This document shows, piece after piece, positions 30,741 through 43,170 of a DNA stretch of 64,000 nucleotides. This stretch comes from Tetradesmus obliquus (lineage: Eukaryota > Chlorophyta > Chlorophyceae > Sphaeropleales > Scenedesmaceae), in NCBI GenBank assembly GCA_030272155.1, contig CP126198.1, forward strand, positions 2,170,001-2,234,000, given 5' to 3'. The notes beneath the pieces were generated by a model. The model saw only the letters and a list, made by a program, of their open reading frames with translations. It ran no database searches and had not been told where the DNA came from. How positions within the stretch are numbered: position 1 is the first letter of the stretch; the number at the start of each line of letters is the position of its first letter. A program made the translations under genes and the position numbers.

Positions 30741-31993
30741 ATGGTGCTGCTGGGTCGATCAGGACATTGCAAGCAGAGAAGCTTTCTGTCGTCATCCAGG
30801 CACCCGCTGCAAGCAGCTCCCATGCTCTTCGGCTTCCAAGACCTAGATGCAGAACGGGCCTTTATGTTGCACTTCGCGCGGGGTTCCGCCACTCGGCATG
30901 TGGTGGCGGCAACTGTTGGCTTGCTACTGCTCCTGGCACAGCTGCTGATGGCAGCAGTTAGCAGCAACGCTGCACCTGTCACGCATGTGCTGCTGCGCAT
31001 GGCCTGGATAGCAGACTTTTTCCTGGTGTTTTGCCTGCTGGGACGCAAGCAGTACACGCTGTGCTTAGGCCCCTATACCCTGTGGAAGCGACTGATCGGA
31101 ACATGCTACTTCTGGAACTTGGCCAAGTGCACAGCGCCTAAAATGTGTGTGCACAAGTACCTGCTGGTGCTGCACAGTGCTGCTGCATTAGCTCGTCCTG
31201 CAAGCACGTGGTATTGGGCTGGCAGTGTGCTGTGTTGGTTGGCTGGTTGTGTTTCTGGAAGCATGGAGGGTCGCAGCTGCTGCGCCCACTGCAGCAGCAG
31301 TGCTGCATTGCGTTGCCTCGTCAGCAGCAGGCAGCAGGTGCATGGTGATGCTGCTAGATGTTGTGTTGCCAGGTGTGATGCTGTCCTGTTTTGAATCAAG
31401 GGCACGCAAGTCATGGGTACAGCAACAGCAGCAGCCTGCCGATCAGCCGGCTGCCGCAGCCGCAGCAGCAGCAGCAGCAACCCCTGCTGCTGAAACTGCA
31501 GGCGAAGGTGCTTCACAGCAGGGGAAGGCAGCAACAGGTGACCCTCTGCCGATGCAGCCAGGATGCCAGCCAGGAACCAGCAGGCGCAGCAACACCCGGC
31601 CAGCAGCACTGCCAGTTGAAGCTGCAGGTGGAGCAACTACTCCACAGCAGCAGGGGAAGCTACCAGCTGGCGCTCTTCAGCTGATGCAGCCAGGATGCCA
31701 CTTAGAAAGCAGCAGGCACAGCAACAGCCCGCCAGCAGCACTGCCAGTTGAAGCTGCAGGTGGAGCAACTACTCCACAGCAGCAGGGGAAGTTGCCAGCT
31801 GGTGGTCCACAGCTGCTCGGCCAGGATGCCAGCCAGGATGCCAGCCAGGAAGCAGCAGGCGCAGCAACAGCCCGCCAGCAGCACTGCCTGTGCCAGCTGC
31901 CGCAACTGCAGCTGCAGGCACTCCTGAGCTAGCTCCTGCTGTTGCAGCAGCAACATGTGAGGCAGCAGTGCCAACAGCCGGCGGCAGTGCTGG

Positions 31994-32035
<42 letters not shown>

Positions 32036-32519
32036 GCAGCAGGGCACGCATCCACACCGGCTGCTGTACAGGAGCCTTGTGGGCAGGCGGGTGTTATCAT
32101 TCAAGTTCACACAGGCGCCAGGTGCGGCGGCATTGCACATCGAAGTTCATGCACGAATCACAGCAAAGTTGCTGAGATCAGCAACGGCAATCAGGTGTCC
32201 TCGTGCATGAGCAACAGACGGCACCTTTGCAAGGTGTGCTTGCGTGCAAGGCTGCCCGGAGATGCCCAGCTGCGCATCTATGCAGTGTTATGAGCTGCAG
32301 TAAAAGACAATGCAGTAAGCACAATGAGAGAGGATAGTTACATGTGGGTCCTGGCACCATCTTGGAGTGTATGAGCCACAACAGGTTGACACATGGTCTG
32401 AGACCAGAATAGGAGAGTGAGCACCGTAGAACACAATGTCTGCATTAGATGTGTTGCTGGGCTGTATGCCAGGGCCTACTGCCTGTACAATGAACTGCCG
32501 GTTGGAGTCTTCTAATCCT

Positions 32520-32565
<46 letters not shown>

Positions 32566-33124
32566 GCTGTCGCCGCAGAGTTTGACAATGAGGGACGCTT
32601 CCAGATGAAGCTTGCAGAGGCAGTACAAGCAGCAGCAATGGCAGCACTGGCACCCCGCAACCGCAACCAGCAGCAGCCTGTTGCAGTTGTCACTGACATA
32701 GCAGCATTCGATGGCTGCTGGCAGCTAGTAATGCAGGTCGTGCTGCCAGCAGAGCTGTCAATGCAGCTGCAGCAGCAGCTGCTGCAGCAGGCAGCAGAGG
32801 AGGTGGCTCAAGAATGGCCAGAGTGCAGCCTGCAGGGGGTGCAGCTGCTGCCAGTTGATGTGGCAGCAGCAGCAGCAGCAGCAGGTGAAGTTCAGCGCGA
32901 TTTCGCGGCGCCAGCAGCAGCGCCAGCAGCAGCGGAAGCAGCAGGAGCAGGTATTGGGGGCACTGACAGCACAGCTGGACTTGCACAGCAGCTGCTGGTT
33001 GACCCAGCAGCAGAGGGGCCATACATAGAGCCATCGGTGCTTGTACTTCCGGACAGCAGCACCAGCAGCAGCACCAGTAGCGGCGGCGGCGGCAGCAGCA
33101 GCGGCAGCAGCAGCAGCAGCAGCC

Positions 33125-33182
<58 letters not shown>

Positions 33183-34238
33183 TGCTGCTGAATTTGTCTG
33201 CAGCGGCAGCACAATTGCAGCAGCGGTGGCAGCAGCAGCCCCGCTCGTCACCATCCCAGCTGCACAAGTGCAGCAGCTGCTGCAGGCAGGCCAGCGACAT
33301 GTACGTGGCGTAGTGGCAACAGCGGGGCTGCCAGCAAGGCAGGTGCTTCTAGACAACACATGGCAGCTGCCACTACCAGCAGCAGCAGCAGCAGGTTCTG
33401 CTGCAGGCAAGCCGCTGCGCCTGCAGCTGCCGCTTCCTGCAGGCTTGCAGCAGTGCAAGGCTCAACCTCTGCAACTGCAGCTGCAGCTGCTGCTGCTGCT
33501 GCTGGTGCCAGTGTGCTGTCAGTCATCGTGCTGTCTGGGGGTGCTGCTGCTGCCAATAGCAGCACGGCTGATTATGCAGATGATACCACCTCAGCAAGCA
33601 ATGCTGCTGCTGTTGATGGCTCAGCAGCATCAACTCCAGCTTCGGCGGCCGCCGCCGCCGTCCCAGCAGCAGCAGCAGCAGCAGCATCTGATGATGCTAA
33701 TAGTAGTTTATTGGATCCTGACACAGCAGCCAGCACCCGGTCGCAACCGCCTGCACATGTGCTGGCAAAGCTGCCTCTGCTGCTGCTGCTGGCAGCAGCA
33801 GCAGACGAGCTGCAGCAGCTGTATACTGCTGTTGTGGCTGATGGTGCCAGTTGCGCTGCAGCATATCAGCAGCTGCTGCCGCTGCTGCTAGACCTGGCTG
33901 GTGTGCTGGTGCAGCCGGCAGCAGCTGAAAATGTGCACGCCAGACCTGCTGTTGCAGCACACCAGAGCAGCAGCAGCAGCGGCAGTTTTGAGGCTGACAT
34001 TCTCAGGGAGCTGACTACCTACTTTGCTACCCAAGGAATGCCTGGCTGCCTGCAGCTGCTGCCAGCTCCAAGCCCAGCCCAGCCCGCAGCAGCAGCAGCA
34101 GCAGCAGCAGCCAGTGCAGGAGTGCCGTCCCAGGCATGTTTAGCAGCTGCAGTGAGTGCGACTGACGCAGCACCAAATGCAGCCCTGAGCATTGGTCTGG
34201 CAAGTTCAGGAGGACTAGGCATGGATGAGCCAACTGCT

Positions 34239-34270
<32 letters not shown>

Positions 34271-34541
34271 TGCAAACGCGGCTCTCACAGAAGAAGCAGA
34301 TGCAGCAGCAGCTAGGATGGCAGCAGTGACAGCTGCTGCTGTTGCTGCTGCTGGTGAAGGCACTGATGCTGGTGTGACAGCAGACACTGCAGAATGCTCC
34401 GGTGTGGGAGCTGCTCCAGGCACTGCAGGCTGTGGTGGTAAACCACCCGCAGATTGTGCAGCAGCAAAGGAGGGGCACACAGAGGAAGGCGCAGGCTCCT
34501 CTGGCAGCGCTGTCAAGGGCCTGAGCAAGCAGCAGGGCGGC

Positions 34542-34587
<46 letters not shown>

Positions 34588-35400
34588 CTGTGGCTGCGAA
34601 GAGTGGTCTGGAAGCCACACTCGAGTGCTTTGGCGGCTCAGCAGCAGCAGCAATGCGCCAGGAAGGTTTCAATGCTCGTGCATTTCCTGCAAGTGCATTC
34701 CACCTTAGTGCCAGGTCACTGCTGTGTGGCTTCCCTGACGCTGCAGTTGAGGCGGCTTTTGGCAGCTTCAAAACCTGCATGATGCGCGTGCCGTGCCTGC
34801 TGCTGGGATTGGCTACGCTGTTCTGACGAGCGTGGGTAGCATGCGGCTGCTGCGGCTGCTGCTGGTTGACAGCAGTGCACCTGACAGCAAGATGCAGGTG
34901 TACATGGCAGCGCTGCGGCTGTTGTATCCGGCAATGTACACAGCAGCAGATGCGCTTGTCTGGGCAGCCGGGCCCCCGCAGCACATGCAGAGGCGGCAGG
35001 GCTGGCTCTGCACGTTGCGGCAGCACAGCAGCTTAGTACTGTCTGCAGGCATGCTGCTGCCGACTGCTGTGCTTGCTGCTTGTGCATTAAGCGGCGGGGA
35101 CTGGGCCGCTGCATGTGCTTCAACAATGCCGACTTTCTGGCTAAGCCGTGGCTATTCTGCATCTACCGGCGTATGGTGGAGCCGCTGCAGTTCCGCGCAG
35201 AGCTGCCGGTTGCGTTTGTGAGTGTTGCGGTGCAGCTGCTGCTGTTTGATCTGCTGTTTACGCGGCCGCAGCTGCTGTGGTTGGGTGCAAATGGCACTGC
35301 TGCGCTGCTGTTTTGCGTGCATATGGGTGTTGCGGTGTGGCTAGAGCTGCAAATGCGGCGCAGCTTTGTGCAAAGGGCACAGAGGGCCAGGGCAGTGTGA
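30741..35400 (+). CDS. Unrecognised multi-pass membrane protein with low-complexity core (frames unresolved)
   Basis: I do not recognise the family. The N-terminal frame (ATG 30741 or 30822) has hydrophobic stretches HVVAATVGLLLLLAQLLMAA and WIADFFLVFCLLG. The middle (about 31380-34700) is Ala/Gln/Ser-rich, with a better-ordered piece after an acceptor at about 32580 (FDNEGRFQMKLAEAVQAAAM, then FDGCWQLVMQVVLP). The C-terminal part is hydrophobic again (SLVLSAGMLLPTAVLAACAL; VAFVSVAVQLLLFDLL; ALLFCVHMGVAVWLEL) and ends at the stop 35398-35400. The coding frame appears to change near 33500, 34800 and 35080 without visible introns, so the gene may be broken, or the sequence may contain single-base errors. 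Membrane topology is inferred from hydrophobicity alone. It could be two genes. Confidence 0.45.
31555..31810 (+). repeat. Two tandem units of about 123 bp inside a coding-like region
   Basis: The block gcagcactgccagttgaagc with the following cagcagcaggggaag is present twice (31600-31665 and 31734-31791), with similar flanks; a third partial flank (ccaggatgccagccaggaagcagc) lies at about 31820-31855. Confidence 0.88.
32521..32580 (+). repeat. (CTG)n tract ending at a probable 3' splice site
   Basis: CTG units with one CTA interruption run to gtcgccgcag, the probable acceptor before FDNEGRFQMK. Confidence 0.8.
33100..33180 (+). repeat. (AGC)n poly-Ser-coding tract
   Basis: An AGC/CAG tract lies within the long open frame of the membrane protein and would encode about 25 Ser. 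In coding sequence of this window the tract is CAG on the sense strand, opposite in orientation to the intronic CTG tracts. Confidence 0.9.
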
Positions 35401-35530
35401 TGCAGCCGTGTGGGGTGCTGAATGTGTTTGGGTTGTGGTGTTTGTGTGCACATAGGTGTTGCGGTGTGGCTAGAGCTGCACATGCGGCGTAGCTTTGTGC
35501 AGAGAGCACAGAGGGCCAGGGCAGCATGAT
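35310..35530 (+). repeat. Duplicated 3' end of the membrane-protein gene
   Basis: The last 85 bp or so of the gene (gtgttgcggtgtggctagag to the stop) is repeated downstream at about 35455-35530, ending again at a TGA after gggccagggcagca. The copy lies after the stop, so it is in the 3' flank. Confidence 0.92.
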
Positions 35531-37520
35531 CCAGAGGCGACGGGGTCTGAAGGGTTTTGGGGTATTGGGTGATGAGGTTGGGTTTTGGGGAGATGACTAT
35601 GATGTGAGAGTTTGTATACACAAAGGCTGTTGAGGGTATGAAGGGTTTTTGGGAAATGCCAGACAGCGCTTGCAGCGCTGCATGTGTAAAAGCATGGTTC
35701 AAACGGTGCCAATCCGTCTAACGATCCCTGAATGGAGTTCACACTCCGCGACTGAGTGGAAGTTCACACTCTGCTGCTGCAGCATGCTCTGTATCACTTA
35801 CAGTACGACAGAAGCATGACCTTGGGAGCTTGGCCAGACTGACATTGCCACAGCGTTGAGCTGCTGCCTTTGCTGTGTCAGGTGCGTGTCTACTCAGCGC
35901 ATCAGCAGTTGATCACCTTTGGTGGATGTCAGGTGCTTGACTTTGTTGTGATAGCATCAGCAGTGAGGCATTGGCTTTGGTGCATGTCAGGTGCTTGACT
36001 TGTTTGTTGAGGCATCAACGATGACAAATTGCCTTTGGTGGATGTCAGGCGCATGACTTGGTTGTTGTGAATTTGCCTTTGGTGGATGTCAGGCGCATGA
36101 CTTGGTTGTTGTGAATTTGCCTTTGGTGGATGTCAGGTGCTTGACTTGGTTGTTGTGAATTTGCCTTTGGTGCATGTCAGGCGCATGACTTGGTTGCAAC
36201 CAACAAGTGTTGGAGCGTCAACGGTTACAGATTGCCTTTGGTTGATGTCAGCTGCATGACGTGGTTGTTGGAGCATCAGCAGTGAGGCATTGCATTGCCT
36301 TTGGTGGATGCCAGCTGCATGCGTTGTTAATTATAGCATCAGCGGTGAGATTGCGCTTAGTTGATGTCAACTGCTTGAATGTGTTGTTGTGGAATTGGCT
36401 TTGGTGGAGCCAGGGGCATGTCGTGTTTGTTGGAGCATTAGAGCGAGGCATTAGAGTGAGGATAGTTTGGTGGGTGTCAGCTGCATTTGTTGTAGCGTCA
36501 GCAGTGTGGAGCTGCCTCTGCAGAGGTCAGCTGCTGTTGTTGCAGCAGTATGCTGTTGTTCAGCAGGGAGCATATGCCTTTTGTGATGTCAGGTGCATGT
36601 CTAGTTGTAGCGTCTGCACCAAGCACTTGCCTACTGTATTGCCATATGTGCAGCAGCAAGCAGCGCAGATGGTGTTGTGGTGTTGGCCAAATTTGCAGCT
36701 GAACTCTCGGCACAGGTGATTGCAGTGCAGGAGTAAACCGGGCGAGGCCTGTATGTCGATTCTGTGGACAAAGGCTTCAGCTTGAGTGGTGATTATTGAA
36801 AGCAAGCAGTATTGCAGTGGTGCTACCTGCTGACATGCAGTGCTGCGAGTCTTCATCGTCCCCCCTGCTGCCTCGGTGCGTTGTGGGGCTTGTGTACTGC
36901 ATCTTGAGCTGCATCTGCATGCGCAGCCACGAGCACGTTCTTTACAAGCGTCGTGAATGCATTAAACTTTTTGAAATTAAAGTGGCAGTACTCGCCCTGC
37001 AAGAACAGGGGATTTGGCCCTGACTGCCGTTTGTCACTGCTGCCCAGTGCAGCCTGCACTGGCAGGCCTGCCCTGCGACGACATTAACAACATGAGCCGC
37101 CGACGCCGCGGTCTGCTGGTTTACATGAGGTTTAAAACACGAATTTATGTTGCTGTTACCTGTTTGACGGCCGACGTAGCACGTACACGAGGAACTCCCA
37201 CTTGTGTCACTTTGATTCTTTCATTATGGGACCGCAACCCGTCAGGCTGCTCCACCCAGAGTGATGCAGCGCGTACACGCTTGACATCTTTGGATGCTAC
37301 GTTGCACTGAAAGGTTTTTCATGCTCCTGCCGTAGCGGATGCTGCACATCGGCCCAAGCGCAGGACGGCGCTTGCGTGTCAGCATCTGCGATCGTGCGGT
37401 GGTAGTTTGCAGACATATGCTCAAAACAATTCACCGGCCGGTTCGGGCCTCTCTTTGAAGCGGTGCCTGCAGTGCAAGCTGCAGCTTAGGGGCAGTAGTC
37501 ACAGGCTAGGCACTGCCCCG
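35531..37520. repeat. Intergenic region with 30-60-bp minisatellite (35880-36450)
   Basis: At least ten units with core ttgcctttggtggatgtcag, followed by gcgcatgacttggttgttg or a variant, lie between 35905 and 36420; neighbouring units at 36065-36170 are nearly perfect (period about 53 bp). Several further units carry agcatcagcagtgaggcat. No gene is supported here. Confidence 0.85.
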
Positions 37521-40500
37521 ATGGCCCGTCTGCTGCGAGGCCTTGGCTTGCTGGCAGCTGCGCTGCTGCTATGCGTCTTTCTTAGTATTAGTGTTTACAG
37601 CAGCAGGAGCAGCATCAGCTTACAGCAGTACCATGGCACCAGCAGCAGCAGCAGCAGTAGCAGTAGCAGTAGCACAGGTGGTGACAGTCTCAGCAGCAGC
37701 AGGCTGCTGCTTGCATTTCGAACAGATTCGCAATACATGGTTTGGCAATGGAACTGGCAAGGAGCACTGGCGCTTGTTATCTCAACAGTCAACTCGATCG
37801 CTTCAGCAGCAACAGGTGAGGGCAGCAGCGCCAGCAGCAGTAGCGGCACAGCAACATGCACCAGCAACAAAGTGCATTTCAACCCCTGCTGCTCTTCAAC
37901 GACATACACACATAATATTGCGCCCCACTGCTGCTGCACGACCCGGCGTTGAAGGAAAGTTAAGACCCTGATATGGTCCCAGCCCTCTGCATTTGGACGC
38001 AAGCAGCATGGGGTGCAGCCTGCAGCCTAGCCCGCAGCATGCATTGAATAATATGACCCGCTTGCCGCTGCGCGGTTGCTGAGCTTGCAAGCTGCGGCCT
38101 CCTGCTGCTTGCCTAATGCCTTTTGCTTGACTTCATCTTAAGTATTATCTTTTTACTTTTCAATCTTTCCTGCAGGCCAGGGGGGCACCCCGATCCTTAT
38201 TCCCCTCTTCACTGGCCTGCTCAGCATACGTGAGCAGCCTTGTGGGCTACAGCCCCGCAGCGCATGGCAACTCTACTGCAGCAACAGGCAGCGTGCAGCA
38301 GCGCCTTGCAGTCTGTTCAGCTGTACTGCAGCAACAGCCAGCGGCGCAGTAGCGCCTTGCAGAGTGCTCAACTCCCTTGGAGCAGCAGGGCACCTGTGCG
38401 GTAGGCAAGTGCCAGCTTGCATCTGTGTCTGACTGCTATCAGTACTCCCCTGCCAGCAGTGCCTTCGTCTCTCCTAGCATCCAGCAATACTTCACAATCT
38501 TCCCTCCTCGTAACACCTGCTTCGTGTGTGAATAATGTTTGTTTGTTGGCCGGCATGCAGCGACGGCAAGGGCTGTGGCGATTGCCAGCTTTGTCATTTT
38601 CCTTGGCTCGATACCCAGCCTGCATCATGCGCTCAGCATGACACACCCCTACAAGACAGACGCAACGCTCATCGACTACACATTCTGCAGCTTGGCCATT
38701 CCTCCAATGCTGCTGGGCATCAAAGCAGGTGCGTTGCGTGCAGCAGGCGTGCGGGGCTATTGACCGAGGTCATGCTTTGACCATGGTCAACGTGTGGCTA
38801 GGCAGGATACTGACAACATGGCTCTTCTTTGGTCAAGTGCAAGCAGCGACAGCGTTGCCAGCATCCTCCTGTGCTTACGTTTGACCTAGACAAGGTGCAC
38901 GCAGCACAGCAGAACACAACAGAACACAACAGAACTAACTTGGGCTGTTGTGAGCTCAAGGCGTGTTGCGCGCGCCTGCTGTGTCTGACTCTGCGCTGCT
39001 TCCTGGGGTGTTGCTGCTTGCAGGAGTGCTGCTCAACATTATTAGCCCAGGCTGGTTCATCAGCTTTTTGTTAATTCTGCTTGGTGCTGCCTGATTCTGC
39101 TTGATTGTGCTTGATTCTGCTTGATTGTGCTTGATTCTGCTTGCAGGAGTGCTGCTCAACATGATCAGCCCAGCCTGGTTCATCAGCTTCCTGCTGATTC
39201 TGCTTGGTGCTGCCTGATTCTGCTTGATTGTGCTTGATTCTGCTTGATTGTGCTTGATTCTGCTTGCAGGAGTGCTGCTCAACATGATCAGCCCAGGCTG
39301 GTTCATCAGCTTCCTGCTTATCCTGCTGTACTCGATATCAACGCTGCAGCAGCTGCTGGGCACACTCAAGATACAGCGCCAGGAGACAACCATGGCCCAG
39401 CTCATGCACAAGTGAGTGTAACATGGTATAACATGTTTTGAATTGGTGCCTCTCACAACATGCGCAGCTGTACAATGGCTATCACTTGCAGGACAGCTGG
39501 TTTGCTGATGGACTGTAGTAAAGATGGCTGATGGACTTGGCAGCAAGTCAACTTGCAGTCCAGCAGCAGCATGGCTTGAAGCTGCGTTTCTTGCCTTCTT
39601 TTCTGCTTGCCTGCAGGGTTGAGGCTGATGTGGCAGCGCTGGAAGCAGTGGCTGAGTCACTGCCTGATGAGCTTGGCTTGGTGCAGCAGCATCTGTTGAC
39701 AGTCGTGTTTCCCGCCTGTTTTCTGCCTGCAGGGTGGAGGCTGATGTGGCAGCGCTGGATGCAGTGGCTGAGTCGCTGCCTCCTGGCGAGGAGCCCAGTG
39801 ACGCAGTGAAGCATGCTCTTGTGGAGCTGCAGCACGACATACAGGAGGTGCGCAGCTGGTTTATTTAATGATGCGTGCTTGAACCAGTAGGGACATTTGA
39901 ACTGAACGTCAAGTAGCTTGCAACCAGTCAAAGCATACTTTTGTGTTTCGAGTTTGGTGAAGCATGCCCTGGTGGAGCTGCAGCACGACATACAGGTGGT
40001 GTGCAGCAGCGGCGTGCTCATGTTTTGTCAGCAGCGTGTGTGCTCATCAGCTTCAGCCTGCTGCTGCACGACGTACAGGATGTGCGCAGCAGCGGCTCGC
40101 TCAGCAGCTGCTGCTTATGTTTTGTCAGCAGGCGTGGGTGCTGGTCAGCTTCAGCCTGCTGCAGGAAGGTACATGACGCGGCGCTTGTTGATGCGCTACG
40201 CACCGCGTGTGTGCTTCCTGCCCAGGAGCCGGGCTGCTGTTGTAGCAGCAGTACGAAAGGATATTGCAGCAGCTCTGCCTGCGATGTGACACCGTAGTTG
40301 CTTTGCACACAGTTGCTGTTCTGCATGGATTGCTGGGTGCTTCGAGGGCAGGCCCCACGTCCTGTGACTTCTCAAAGATGTTTGCGCCCTTGTGCTGACT
40401 TTTATCTGTCGTTGCTGCTTGCGCGCTGCAGATCGCTTACCTGTCTCATGAGGTCATGAAGCAGGAGGCACGCTCGCTGCCCCCGCAGCTGCTGCAGCGC

Positions 40501-41066
40501 ACCACCAACACCCTCATCCGCTCTACTATAGACTCCCTCTGGCTTCTTCCCAGCGGCAATGAAACACCAGCAGCAGCAGCAGCAGCAGCAGGACATGGCA
40601 GGACTGTGGTCAGATCCGCCTCACTACAGCACATCAAGCCACCCCTGCCACCAACCAGCAGCGGCCCTGTTGTGCTAACGCTGCCGCGCAGCAGCACCTC
40701 GGCTGTCAGCAGCAGGGGCGGCTATAGCCGCAGCAGCAGCAGCAGCAGCCGTTTCCTGCAAGCGCTGAAGCCCAGCCTCAGCCGCCAACTCAGCAGCAAG
40801 CCGCAGTCAAGCTTGCAGGAAAGCTCCGGCTCACTAGGACTTTCAGCAGCAGGCTCTGCGCCTGTAGCTGCTGCTGCTGCTGCTGTTCCAGAGCTGGGCT
40901 TGTTTCCAAGTAGTGCAAAGTCAAACAGTCAAACACCAATTAGCCAGCCTGCCAGAGCAGTGCGGCACAGCGGATCACTGCCGAGCCGCTCCACTGACGC
41001 CCGGCTAGCAGCACGGCTCGCAGACTACCGGCGCAGCTTCTCACTGACAGACCACAAGACCCACGG

Positions 41067-41117
<51 letters not shown>

Positions 41118-42813
41118 CAACAGGGCAGCATTCAGCCACAGCCGCAGCATGGGCCGCCGGCACAGGGAGCCCGCAGTGATTGGGGTGTCTACCAGCAGCC
41201 AGCAGCTAGTTGATCTGGCGCATGTGCTGGTGCATGCACCCAGCTTAGCTCGAATGCTGAGCCGCCAAGGCGGCGTAACCGGCGGCAGCGGCGGCGCACA
41301 GCACGAGCTGCTGCTGCACGCTGATGAGCTAGCCGGCCGATCGCCGCGGATGGGGTCGCCGCTTGGCGGATCTCCGCTCGGTGGCTCGCCGTATGGCGGC
41401 TCTCCGCTTGGCGGCTCACCGCGGGGCGGCTCGCCGCGGCGCAGGCAGCAGCGCGCGGCAGAGTCCATTCCTGAAGAACCTCCGGTGCATGTGGATCCAC
41501 TCGGCAGCAACATGGGGTCACCTGGCACCCAGCTTGGGTCGGCTGGCAAGCAGAAGAGCACACTCAGCCAGTCAAACAGCTTTGGGCTGCTGTCTGATAG
41601 CCCCTTTGCGAATCAGTCCTCGCTGCGAGCGCTGAGCAGGGTGTACAGCAAGCGAGCGAGCCTGCGCAAGCAAGCAGAGGCTGGTCAGGCAGATGCAGCA
41701 GATGCAGCAGCAGACATTGAAGCAGGGCTCGCAGAGCTAGCAGGGGAAGCTACATGCAGCAGCAAGCTGCAGCAGTTCCTGCAGCAGCTGCTGCAGCTGC
41801 TGACCTGGCAAGGGCTGCAGCGCACCGGCAGCAGCGTTGCAGCTGGCGCGGCGCGCTGGTGGCAGCAGCAGCCGAAGCAGCAGCTGCTGCTGGTGTTTGC
41901 AAGCTTTGTTGTGTATGCCGTGGTGAACGGCTTACTAACCACGATGCCGCAGTGCGGAGTGGGGCATTTTGTGGTGCTTGGGGCGTTTGTGGTGTTGACT
42001 GCAGCAGCGACGTTCGCAGCGACGAGGTTGCAGTGGCGAGCAACAGCAGCAGCAGCAGCGGCAGCAGCAGTTGAAGAGCAGCTGCTGTTGATGCCAGAGC
42101 TGCCACACAAGGCCGGCGGCAGTGCAGCAAGCCGTGCAGGCACCACACCTGATGCATTGAAGGACGCTGACATTGTGCTTGCTGCAGATCGTTCACACAG
42201 CTGCATCAAGCAGCAGCAGCAGCAGTTGAAGCAAGGCAGCACAGCCTGCGTAGGAACAGCAGCAGCAGATGCCTCAGACTGCAAGGCCTGCAAAGAAGAT
42301 GACGGCGGTTCAACAACCAGCTCTGGGCTCACAGACTCTGAAGACGTGCTCGGCACCAGCAGCAGCAGCAACTGCATCAGCAGCCCCGCTGCAGCTGCCG
42401 CAGGCAGCGCGCAGCAGCCAGCAGCAGCTGACAGCGCAGCAGATGATGCTGCAAGCATGCAGCTGAACCAGCCTTACGATGAGATCTTGTGGAGCCGCTC
42501 GCTGCTGCTGTGCATGCCAGGCGCCATGTTTGTTGTAGGGCTTGTGTCTGGCCTGCTAGGCTGCTCGCCCAACACACTGTTCCTCACGCCACTGCTGCTG
42601 CACCTCAACTGCCACCCCCAGGTAAGCTGTCATTTGGCATGTCACCTTGTTGTCATTTGAGACAGAAATAACACATGCGGCAGGCTGATGTGGACGGCGT
42701 GCCTATGCCTGCTGCAGTGGGTTGTGGGCTTCCAATGTGCTTCCCTGGGCCCGTTGTTTATTCCACGCATACTTGCCTGCAGTTTAAGCTGACACTGCCA
42801 CCCTGTTGCCCTC

Positions 42814-42850
<37 letters not shown>

Positions 42851-43170
42851 AGGTTGCCGCCGCCACGCTCAAGCTGGCACTGTTTGTGTCCAGCGCCTGC
42901 AGCTCCCTCAGCTACCTGCTCAACGGGCAGCTGCTGCTGTCTTTCGGTCTGGCATTCGGCATTGCCAACCTTCTCACCACACCTCTCGGGCAGTGTCTGA
43001 TGGATGCGTGGATTGCTAAGACCGGCCGGCCATCCCTGATCATGGTGGCGGCCGTGGCGAGGAATCTGGCGTCGATTCCGCTGCTGATTGCGTTCACCGG
43101 TGCGCCTGGCGTGATCGATCTGATGCACCACACGAATGTGGCTTTCAAGCTGTACAAGCTGGCGTGCTGA
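37521..43170 (+). CDS. TauE/SafE-type membrane transporter with large low-complexity insertions
   Basis: Seven exons with matching phases: 37521-37815, 38176-38229, 38561-38728, 39270-39411, 39733-39847, 40432-42621 and 42853-43170, giving 1093 residues. The first half shows the family's GGTPILIPLFTGLL (loop after the first helices), AVAIASFVIFLGS, and TLIDYTFCSLAIPPMLLG followed by GVLLNMISPGWF, as in plant and algal TauE/SafE proteins (anion/organosulfur or nitrate-type exporters by family). About 480 Ser/Gln/Gly-rich residues follow, including a run of GGSP repeats (41340-41440) and poly-Ala (41071-41114). Then come two helices (VFASFVVYAVVNGLL; FVVLGAFVVLTAAATFAA), a second insertion of about 145 residues, and the last helices (MFVVGLVSGLLGCSPNTLF to the end). 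The substrate is unknown. Start chosen as the first ATG before the N-terminal helix. Confidence 0.92.
39015..39270 (+). repeat. Two upstream copies of the start of TauE exon 39270-39411, with a tctgcttgattgtgcttgat array
   Basis: Copies of caggagtgctgctcaacatg through catcagct and on lie at 39021-39078 and 39143-39208. Between them, and before the real exon, short units of tgcttgattctgcttgattg are repeated. Unit about 125 bp. Confidence 0.93.
39617..40100 (+). repeat. Copies of both edges of TauE exon 39733-39847
   Basis: An upstream copy of the exon start (ggttgaggctgatgtggcag) lies at 39617-39670. Downstream copies of its end (gtggagctgcagcacgacat with donor) lie near 39972-39999 and, weaker, 40063-40085. 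Confidence 0.9.
42819..42852 (+). repeat. (CTG)n tract ending in acceptor CAG
   Basis: About ten CTG units end in the acceptor of the last TauE exon (42853). Confidence 0.92.

Noticed and set aside
32690..33565. Minus-strand poly-Ala/Cys/Leu frames
   Set aside because: Antisense of CAG/AGC coding tracts.
34019..35026. Minus-strand frame of 335 codons, Ala/Leu-rich
   Set aside because: It is antisense to the Ala/Ser-rich plus-strand frame, and codon runs produce open frames on both strands.
41025..42458. Minus-strand frames of 178-257 codons inside the TauE/SafE loop
   Set aside because: Shadow frames of the Ser/Ala/Gln-rich exon; the plus-strand exon joins in phase with recognisable helices on both sides.
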